Assembly: GCA_000787465.1 (NCBI GenBank) | Contig: JSYX01000544.1 | Span: forward strand, 1 to 20,438 | Length of the DNA: 20,438 nt | From: Thermomucor indicae-seudaticae | Taxonomy: Eukaryota > Mucoromycota > Mucoromycetes > Mucorales > Lichtheimiaceae | Reading direction: 5' to 3' | In this document: positions 1 to 7,797 of the stretch, in pieces | How the letters are laid out: the number at the start of each line of letters is the position of its first letter | Position numbering within the stretch: the first letter of the stretch is position 1 | Notes under the pieces: model-generated | Databases searched by the model: none | What the model saw: the letters and a program-made list of their open reading frames with translations, nothing else | What the model was told of the DNA's origin: nothing | Position numbers and translations under genes: made by a program

Positions 1-531
1 GCTCTGAGTGACTTTAAGACCTTCAAACTCCTGCATCAAATGCTCAGTCACTTCAGCGATAACAGCAGAGGGATTCACATCAATATAGTCTATAACGGCC
101 TTTTGGTGTTCCTCCGTTAGACTGCGTCTACGACCCTTCTTTTTACCATTCTCAAATATACTATCGGGATGCTCTTCATATTGTTTTACCCATCTCTGCG
201 CTGTGCGCACATGAATTCCTAACTGTTTTGCAGCAGCCGAAGCACTCATACACTTCTCTATCTTCAGTTTGAAGAACCTAGCCTTGTCCTGAGGTGTGTA
301 AGAAGTATAAGCTCGTTTCTCAGTTACTTCTCTCATACGAGAATCCTCATCTTTAGGCCTATCTACTTGCATCACGTTAGTTAGAGGAGATCTCTCCGAA
401 GGCTTCTTTTGCAAATACTGAGTATGAGAACTAATCGTTTCGAGAGCAAACTCTTCCTGGTCAACGATGTAGTCCATAGGCTCAGGTCTACCATTCTCAT
501 CGACAATATTTCCTTGTCCGTCTTCGTATAA
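1..531 (-). CDS. Partial helix-turn-helix (Tc1/IS630-like) transposase N-terminus, runs off left edge
   Basis: On the minus strand one frame is open from about 531 to the window edge (about 175 codons) and is cut by the end of the sequence. The first in-frame ATG is at 477-475. The frame continues upstream to an in-frame TAA at 537-535, so an upstream exon joined near 520-530 is also possible. The first ~90 residues are polar and acidic. They are followed by a homeodomain-like helix-turn-helix (core ASAAAKQLGIHVRTAQRWVK), a basic linker (KKKGRRRS) and a second helical segment beginning LTEEHQKAVIDYI. This order (HTH, basic GRR-type linker, second HTH) is that of the DNA-binding half of Tc1/mariner/IS630-type transposases. 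The catalytic DDE/D domain would lie outside the window. A domesticated HTH protein is the alternative. Whether the element is intact cannot be judged. Confidence 0.7.
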
Positions 532-601
532 AAATTATGTAATCATGTTCCAAATTGTAAAGTGGTGAAAAGGAAGAAAACTGGAAAGGAATATATGATA
601 C

Positions 602-604
<3 letters not shown>

Positions 605-643
<39 letters not shown>
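605..643. repeat. (AT)n microsatellite
   Basis: An uninterrupted 39 bp alternating A/T tract lies between the transposase-like coding region and the TGCGACA motif array. It may be unstable in length and is likely an easily melted segment. Confidence 0.95.
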
Positions 644-645
<2 letters not shown>

Positions 646-651
646 CAGAAT

Positions 652-743
652 TGCGACAATTTCTCTAAGCATACGACATGTATTTTTAAAAAATGCGACA
701 CACATTTTTGAAAGAGCGACATTAATTTTCTATGCCTGCGACA
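652..743 (+). repeat. Five TGCGACA-like motifs at 20-22 bp spacing
   Basis: Copies sit at 652-658 (TGCGACA), 672-678 (TACGACA), 694-700 (TGCGACA), 715-721 (AGCGACA) and 737-743 (TGCGACA). Starts are 20, 22, 21 and 22 bp apart, each followed by a T-rich stretch. A sixth TGCGACT at 786-792 is out of register. The regular two-helical-turn spacing puts all copies on the same face of the DNA. Their position upstream of the minus-strand transposase-like gene suggests subterminal transposase-binding repeats. No clear terminal inverted repeat was identified, so the element boundary is not defined. Confidence 0.7.
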
Positions 744-796
744 TTACTTTTTGGAAATACTGTACGTATCGGCTGTTTAGGAACTTGCGACTTTCA

Positions 797-1557
797 CTGA
801 CTGGATGCTCTCAGGGATCGACGGACAACTGCCTGGGACGCCCAGTGTTCTCAGCGGCGGCGAGTTAGCTCGGGACAGCCTGGGTCTGTTGATCTTGTGG
901 TGGCCTCGGGCACGTCGGATGCGGGAACGGTACGTAATGTTTTGCCATGTCGACCCTTTTCGCTTGAACTAAGCTTTTTCCTCAGCACAAACAAAGAAGA
1001 GCAAGGCGATGAGTAAGCGCATTCCCTGGTAAGCAACGCAGCAATGATAATCCATCCATGTATTCACTGTCTTTCAGGAGCCCGGATCCCAATGGATTCT
1101 TCCAGGCACATTTGCTAATATACCCAATGGCCACCTGCAAGTCCGAGCGAAACTACGTAGTCTTGAGCAAGCTGTTCCTGAAATATCTGACACTCATGCT
1201 CTCCTGACGAACAGACTTTATACCCATCAAGAAAATACGTAATGCCGATATCCCAACCAAGGCTACAAAGAGAACATCGAACGAGCGCTTGAGAAAAAAA
1301 AAACTTGAAGAATATCATGATGAAAAGCGAAAATATCACAAAGAACAATTGACAATCGTAAAAAGAAAAGAAAATACGTCTCTTAAAAGAGGCTATGAAT
1401 GATACAATTCTTGTTCACACAAGCAGATATTGGCGCGTATTCTCACTTGTCGCCATTCCGAAATAGTATAGCACACAAGTTCTGTGTCGAGTGCAAACTT
1501 GCACTTGACAAGGGCAACGAAAGGTTGAGCTTCCGTATTCAGCCTGATGATGTTTAA
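797..1557 (+). pseudogene. Frameshifted coding relic, unrecognised family
   Basis: Several consecutive open segments on the plus strand look like one decayed protein. A first exon-like segment ends at a GTACGT donor (930). A polypyrimidine-CAG acceptor at 1077 joins it in frame to an open stretch of 54 codons (1078-1239, starting EPGSQWILPG). A shift of one base then leads into a lysine-rich helical stretch (1238-1402, containing NERLRKKKLEEYHDEKRKYH). A further one-base shift leads into 52 codons (1399-1557, containing HKFCVECKLALDKGNE). Each junction needs only a single-base change, which is typical of a pseudogene. Alternative donors within 930-1077 (for example 1029, GTAAGC) do not give a longer frame. 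I do not recognise the family. It could be a repeat-borne gene or a degenerate host gene. Confidence 0.35.
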
Positions 1558-1885
1558 GCTTTCTCTTCTTCACAGGCTTTGGCTAACATGAATGAAGCCT
1601 GAGGCAGAGATGGCACCCTAAAATAGTACAGTCGTTGTTTTCGCTCTCCTCGTGGTATCTGCTTCGCTCTCTAATCGGTACAAGTTCGGCTTTTTGTCCG
1701 AATCGCCAGTGGGCTCGTTTAGCTTCAACGATGCAGTTCATTTCCAAATGCTCGAATGTTGAAAACATGGGCTCAGGCTGTACGTACATCTCAGTCTGGG
1801 TGCTTTATTATTAAAGACGGGCATGTCTGTCTGTCTATAGGAATGTATTTACGATCTTTTGCACAAGGATGTTATAAAGAGAAAA
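1558..1885. other. Intergenic; 3' flank of the M28 peptidase gene
   Basis: No convincing gene. A minus-strand open frame at 1583-1789 (68 codons) shows no recognisable domain. The stretch contains the likely 3' untranslated region of the minus-strand peptidase gene. Confidence 0.5.
1804..1809 (-). terminator. Candidate polyadenylation signal AATAAA
   Basis: An AATAAA hexamer reads on the minus strand about 77 nt downstream of the peptidase stop codon (1888-1886), a suitable distance for its 3' end. Confidence 0.45.
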
Positions 1886-4800
1886 CTATAGCTCCCACAC
1901 TTGAACAACACTGCTAAGCCAAGTGGGCGTCGTCCATACCGGCAAGACCTGCTTGACGACACCCAGCATACCCAGACCACCGACCCTCAAGCGTTCTTGA
2001 CCATGACCCGCAAAGTTCTCCTGTTCAAGCGCTGTAAACTCGAACCGGATCTTCCATCGTCCAGCCTCTGCCTCGGCCCGCTTGTCCTCTGGCACCTTGA
2101 CCGAAAGACTCAATTTCCAGGCGTCATTGCCGTATCCCGCGACGTGGCGCACCACGTAGGGCGCGTGTCCTTTGAGCGGCTCCGAATCCGTGATGCTCCA
2201 GTCGACGACTTCGGCTTCAAAGGCGATCACGGTCCAGGTGTACGTGGGTGAGACCGACAAGATCGAGAACGACCTGACTCCGGTCGCTGGGTCGTACTGG
2301 TCGTCTACCACAGACAGTTCTGGGAACGGGCCGCCCGGGAGGAGGGTCTCTGTTGTTGTTGTGGTGGTGGCGGCAGCACCCTGCATGAGCAGCAGGTAGG
2401 GTTTCGTGTTGAACCGATAGGAGCCTAGGAACGCGCTGAACGGGTAAATCGATGCCCATTCACCCAGGTTGTCTGCGGCCAGACGCGGCTCGGCCTTGAC
2501 TCCGAGCGCTTCCTCGACAGACGCAACCACGGTGCCGATGTAAGGACCATGGTCCGCTTGTGCCAGACCGATATACGATTCGCCTGACGTGAGATTTTTC
2601 AAGTGCTGGACAAAGCTAATAGAAAAAAAGAAGAAAGAAATGGGTGGTCATGATAATAACAATGATAGAAACCGCTTCCTTACATTCGCTTCGGGTGATA
2701 TTCGTCGTACGGAAACCACCATCCGCCGTATTGTCCGCCGCCGACCAGGACGGTACCCAGCACAGCGATCTGCAGCACCAGCAGATAGACAAAGATCTTG
2801 CTCAGCACCCGTTTTCCAAAGCGATGCACGTGGGCCAAGGACGGCAAGAACGTCATGTAGGTGATCATGCCAAAAACAACCGCGATAATCACGTCCACTG
2901 GCGTGTCCACACCCATGCGTCCGGTCAGAGGCACAAAGATGTCAATCATAGCGTACGCATAGTCGACGTACAGCAGAGCCATCGGAATCGCGCACACCGC
3001 GTACGTCAGATCGTGCACTTGATGCCGTGCTGCCTTTTTGTTTCCGCCACGAAGCAGCTCGTTGGCACCTGTCGCAAGCAGCAGAATCATGCAGTAAATC
3101 CAGAATATGTACGAGCTCGCGACGCCGGTCTGGGTCGTCAAGAACGTGGTGAGCGCAAAGGCCAGCATCAGCGAGACCAAGGTGCCGTGCTCCATGTCGA
3201 CGTGCCGCGGCCCAGGCAGACGGTAGCCAACAAGGTACTGCACGCCATACATCCCGATCAGGGCGGTCGGCCCAAAGAGCACCGCGCCGTACCATTCTCT
3301 TTTAAACCAAGCCATGTGTCTTGAGCTCGACATGAGGAAGAGGGCGACTAGGATCGGCGCCACGAGCGCGGCGACCGCGCTAAGGAACACAGACGCAGTC
3401 GACTTGAGGTAGGACACCAGGATGTGCGCGAGCGATCGGTACGGCGGCGACCGCAGCGTCGTTTGCACTAGATACAGAAAGAAGCCCGCAGCCAGCAAGG
3501 ACGCGCCCATCTGCAACCGGTAAGCAGTCGCCCATGAATACACCACGAAAAAGAGTCCTGCGTTGTTTGTATTAGACTGCGCTCTTTCCCCAGTTCCCAT
3601 TCTGTTGCCAATCTCTCACCTTGGATATCGAAAAACACCACTTCGCTGGTCTGTTCCATCTCGGCCAGCGACGCGTTCTTGGCAAGATAGTCCACGATGG
3701 CAAGCGTGTTCTCGCCCAGATGCTGGATCGCGCCCGGCTCCAGGTTCTTGGACACGTCCAGATGCGTGTGGTACAGATACGAGTTCTTGTAGATCGCCAT
3801 ATCAATGCCAGTCAAGTTGCCGTATTGCACGAACTGACGGAAATCTGTGTCGGACAGAATCAGGCCTGTGCGAAAGACATCATTGGCCTTTGGATGATCG
3901 TTATGATTGAGTGAGGGTCATCAGTAAGAACAACAACAAGAACGAGAAAGTGTGCTAGTTACCACGACGGTTCCGTGCGGATAAGGCGCGCGGCTGTAGG
4001 CGTCAATCATTTCTCTGGAATTGGCCTGAAAGAGGATCTCGCGGCCGCTTGTTCCGCATGCATCGATATTCACAACCGACCGAATACTATGCTTACTTTA
4101 GCCGTGAGTTCAACTCGTCCAATACAAAAGGGGGGTTGTCTCATGAACGTACGTGTCCTTGAGATCGTGCATCGTGATAAACGCATGCGACGCGTCCTGT
4201 AGACTTTCTTCAGCGCCATTAAACACTACGGACAGCTCTTGTTAGTCACAGAGAGAGATAGTCGCACATGGATCGACATTTACAAAAGACGATGGCGTTC
4301 TTGTACCCGGACCAGTCACGCGTGCTCAGGACCCGGATGATCTCCAGCATGACGGCGACACCGGATCCGTCGTCGGTCGCACCCGGTGACCCGAGCGTGG
4401 TATCAAAATGCGAGTTGATGAGGACGGCGTTGTCCTGGCACGTGCGTGGCTCGTGCTCTGGGCACGACAGGCGTACAATGATGTTCGTGACGTTGGTATA
4501 TGCCTTGAGAACCACTATGACGCATCGCGAATAATTCAGGACACTCATTTGTTATATCTACGCGCCAAAGAAACTTACTGTTGTCCATGATGTCAAAGCG
4601 ATGCGTGCCTGATGCTTGCTGGACCCAGATATCAAATTTGGGTGCACCGGCAAGACCCTGGGCCTCGGTCTTGTAGGTCCTGATCTTGGTTTCGAGGTAG
4701 TCTGCGGTCTGAGCCTCTTCTATCGTACCGACGATACCTAGAGGACGAGGTTATGAAGACGTGCCTTGAAATGAACACGATTGAAGCGACCTACGGTAAC

Positions 4801-5095
4801 CGAGGGTATCACTGAGGTAGGCAATGGTTTCCATCGCGTTGTGCTCGGAGAAGCCATCGTCGTTCGTGAGCGGATCAGGTCCGCGATGGGCTCGAGGGGC
4901 CGGTAGCCGGTAATGAAGCCATGTGCCGAGGACGATTGCCAGGATCCAGTACAAGACCAGTCGTGTCCATGACCATGCTACTGTGCTGGTTGACGGTAAT
5001 CGGTGATTCGCATACTTTTCGTCGTTGCAGTCGTTTTCTTGTAGTACTTTCAGAGGAGGAGTCGTTGCGGCGGCCTTCCTCCGAATGGCGGCCAT
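1886..5095 (-). CDS. PFF1: ER/vacuolar-type multi-pass membrane metallopeptidase, M28 family (ERMP1/Pff1-like)
   Basis: Eight exons: 5095-4795, 4737-4579, 4514-4284, 4225-4153, 4086-3963, 3887-3620, 3557-2684, 2615-1886. All junctions are GT-AG and in phase, giving about 919 residues, close to ERMP1/Pff1 lengths. A short basic N-terminus precedes one membrane helix (about 41-62), then a luminal M28 domain, then a roughly 290-residue multi-helix membrane region and a hydrophilic C-terminal domain. The expected di-zinc set is present: His189 (SHFD), Asp201 (GATDDGSG), Glu236-Glu237 (FNGAEE), Asp263 (NIDACG) and His336 (YHTH). The peptidase is therefore probably active. M28 enzymes are zinc aminopeptidases; members of this clade sit in ER or vacuolar membranes, and the exact substrate is unknown. 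The start at 5095 was chosen because it leads directly into the basic stretch and anchor; the frame stays open upstream, so a longer N-terminus is not excluded. It diverges from the ammonium transporter gene. Confidence 0.94.
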
Positions 5096-6129
5096 CGCGT
5101 TTGACAACCCAGAAAAAAAAAAGAGAAGGGGTGACCGGGTTGAAATAACAGCAGCAGCAACAGCAGGTTGACAACCGACCGACCGACCGACGGGCGGTAA
5201 AAGTATATTGCCGGGACAGGAACCCCGTTTGACGACAAATGGATGGCATTTTGATATGTCACGGTTTTGAGCTCGAACAAGAAGCGGCAACTGGTTTAAA
5301 ACACGGTTTTTTTTTATCAAAGCCGTTGGGTTTTCGCTGTGATTGGGCAAAAGACCGAAGAAAGAAAAGAAAACCTGACGCATACAGGACGGACTGTTTG
5401 TTTGGCAAACCAAGGGCAACTATGATCGACAGATAAGGCTCACAGGGCTATTATTATTTGTGTGGTGATATTCAGGGATCACTCTCATGACAAAAGAAGG
5501 ACACACAAAGTATATTGAAGCATACCTAGAACAATAAAAAAACCACTTGTAAACACATTTGACCCAATGAATACCTTTTTACTGTAACGTCTTTTTTCTT
5601 GTCCATTCATAGCGACAGTTCAAAGAGAGAGAGATCTTCCGGCAAATTGGGATCCAGCCGGGATTTGCGAAAGCCCCATGATTGGGTTACACCATGGAGG
5701 GTGGGCACCTATATCACTGCTGGCACTGATAACGATATGCTTAAACCCACGATTCCAAAAACAGAGAGACCTCTCTATTATTGTTTTATGCATGCGTGCC
5801 CTATGCAGGACCCTCTCTCTTTCATTTTCAGAATCTCCTTGCATCCCCCACCCAAGGCAGACACAACAAAGCATGAGAGAGCCCTTGTGAAAATGATTGC
5901 ATTCGTTCAAGATGCAATCCAGAACTTGAAGGAAGAATAGATTAGATCAAGAGCCCTGCAGGGAAGGGAGAGAGATAAGTGGGTCATTGCGATAAGCTCC
6001 GCTCACATCCCTATCTCGGCCCTATTATAGGCGTTATCAATGAGACATGCATTTGATAACATATATACCTCCCCTTTGCCTTCCTGGATCCCCTTGCTTC
6101 TTCTTATTCTCTCTGTTTCTTTCCAGCCC
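5096..6129. promoter_or_regulatory. ~1 kb divergent promoter region between M28 peptidase and ammonium transporter
   Basis: No gene that I can support. The segment has a CCGA tetranucleotide run near 5177-5191, several GATA motifs (listed separately) and a pyrimidine-rich CAG (CTGTTTCTTTCCAG ending at 6126) just before the transporter ATG. The last looks like a 3' splice site for an intron in the 5' untranslated region. A 113-codon open frame without an ATG start (5599-5940) is discussed under rejected items. Confidence 0.6.
5974..5996 (+). promoter_or_regulatory. Paired GATAAG sites upstream of the ammonium transporter
   Basis: GATAAG occurs at 5974-5979 and 5991-5996, 17 bp start to start and 134-156 bp upstream of the transporter ATG. 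Further GATAA cores are at 5432, 5728, 6055 and, on the other strand, 6034-6038. Fungal nitrogen-regulatory GATA factors (AreA/Nit2/Gat1 type) bind clustered GATAAG sites upstream of ammonium permease genes. The gene identity and the spacing make that role likely here. It has not been tested. Confidence 0.65.
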
Positions 6130-6848
6130 ATGGATCCAAGCTACGGTTCAGAATTCAGCGCAGGCGACATTGGGTTTATCCTGATATGCATGGCCCTGGT
6201 GTGGCTGATGATTCCTGGCATCGGCTACTTTTACAGCGGCATGGCAAGGTCGAAGAACGCCCTGTCTTTAATCATGTGCTGTGTGTTGTCGCTGGTGGTC
6301 GTGACTGTACAGGCAAGTTATCCTCCTTGTCTAATCATCATCATCACAACAACGACTCACTCAATCCATGGATGGATGGATTGGATTGGATAGTGGTTTA
6401 TTTGGGGCTACAGCCTGACGTTCAGCAAGACGACGGCGTCGTCGTTTATCGGCAACCTGGACAACGCGTTTCTGCGGAACGTGCTGGGCGAGCCGTCGAT
6501 TGGGAGCAGCCGGATCCCGGATATCGTGTTTGCGATCTACCAGTGCATGTTTGCGGCGCTGACGCCGGCGCTTGCGATCGGCTCGGCGGCGGAACGAGCG
6601 CGACTTTTGCCAATGATCGTGTTTATCTTTATCTGGTCGACGGTGGTGTACGACCCGATCGCGTGCTGGACGTGGAACCCGAACGGGTGGAGCGCGCGGC
6701 TGGGCGGGCTGGACTTTGCGGGCGGGACGCCAGTGCACATCTCGAGCGGGTTCGCGAGCCTGGCGTACGCGCTGATTCTCGGCAGGCGGCAAGGCGCGCA
6801 GGACGAGTTCAAGCCGCACAACATGTCGAATGTGGTTTTGGGTACGGC

Positions 6849-6884
<36 letters not shown>

Positions 6885-7620
6885 GTCGGCGCTGGCGGCC
6901 AACATGCGTGCGGCGATGGCGTGCGTGGTGACGAACCTGGCGGCGGCGGTCGGCGCGATCACCTGGCTCGTGATGGACTACCGTCTGGAACGCAAGTTCT
7001 CCGCGCTCGGGTTCTGCTCGGGCGCGGTCGCAGGCCTGGTCGCGATCACGCCGGCGTCCGGGTTTGTCGGCCCCGCGCCCGCGGTCGCGATCGGGTTCCT
7101 GGGCGGCTTCTTTTGCAACCTGGCTGTCCATCTCAAGCACATTCTCAAGTTTGACGACGCCCTGGATGTGTTTGCGGTGCATGGCGTCGGCGGCTACGTC
7201 GGCAGCGTCTTGACGGGTCTCTTCGCGGAGAAATACATTGCGGCGCTCGACGGCTCGACTGAGATCGACGGCGGTTGGATGAACCACAACTGGATCCAGC
7301 TGGGGCACCAGCTTGCGGATTGCACGGCCGGCGCGGCTTGGTCGTTCTGCGTCACCTACGTCATCCTCTTCATCATGGACCATGTCCCTGGTTTGTCCCT
7401 GCGTGTGGACCCGGAAGTCGAACTTCAAGGCTTGGACGCGGCTGAAATCGGTGAAATGGCTTACTATCACGTCGACAAGATCGTCACGGTGGACCCGCAC
7501 AGCGGTGAACAAAAGGTCGTCTCGGAACACATCCGTGAAGTCCTCCAGCAACAGGCCGCTGCTCACGGCAACTTTGAACCCGAGAAAATCTCTTCACCCG
7601 CTCAATTCAACAATGTCTAA
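6130..7620 (+). CDS. AMT: Ammonium transporter, Amt/Mep family
   Basis: Two exons, 6130-6312 and 6394-7620, encode about 469 residues, a normal length for fungal Amt/Mep proteins with 11 membrane helices. Family landmarks are GYFYSGMARSKNALS near the first helices, WFIWGYSLTF, the AERARLLPM loop and DPIACWTWNPNGW. The two pore histidines are His176 (GTPVHISSG) and His324 (FAVHGVGG). The cytoplasmic tail has the conserved GLDAAEIGEMAY motif that couples subunits in the trimer. The protein should import ammonium at the plasma membrane. The start at 6130 was chosen because it gives the usual short extracellular N-terminus and lies just after a splice-acceptor-like tract; an in-frame ATG at 6040 would add a hydrophobic extension. 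The intron (6313-6393) is GC-AG: the GCAAGT donor keeps the conserved Gln before WF. Exon 2 is strikingly GC-rich. It converges on the Gid1-like gene. Confidence 0.97.
6313..6393 (+). other. GC-AG intron in the ammonium transporter gene
   Basis: The 81 nt intron has donor CAG|GCAAGT and acceptor ATAG. Using the nearest GT (6307) would also keep the frame but would remove Val-Gln, and the Gln just before the conserved Trp-Phe is typical of the family. The GC donor matches the strong consensus that GC-AG introns need. Confidence 0.8.
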
Positions 7621-7797
7621 CTCCTTTGTCCTTTTTTTTCCTGAATTCCTTATGTATATATATATACAAAAGATTTTGCTAGTTATTAATACGTACTTTG
7701 ATGATCACCAACTTTTTGTGCCCTCCCTTTTAGAATACACCAGGCAGAGTTTTATGTACAAGTATACACTGTAAAAAAACAGAATCAACATATTTAA
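7621..7797. terminator. Convergent 3' region between ammonium transporter and Gid1-like genes
   Basis: These 177 bp separate two convergent stop codons. An AT-rich stretch with TATGTATATATATATAC near 7652-7667 resembles a fungal polyadenylation efficiency element for the plus-strand gene. No canonical AATAAA was seen. Confidence 0.4.

Noticed and set aside
2644..3324. 226-codon plus-strand open frame
   Set aside because: It is opposite the membrane region of the M28 peptidase, whose exon phases and helices are convincing.
5599..5940. 113-codon open frame in the divergent promoter, ending in a helical KMIAFVQDAIQNLKEE
   Set aside because: It has no ATG at its start. A splice model using the acceptor near 5831 does not keep a longer frame. 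No domain was recognised. It could be a 5' UTR or orphan exon, but I cannot support it as a gene.
6361..7566. 401-codon open frame antisense to the ammonium transporter
   Set aside because: It is a by-product of very GC-rich codon use in the transporter exon. The predicted protein is Arg/Asp-rich, low complexity and has no domain.
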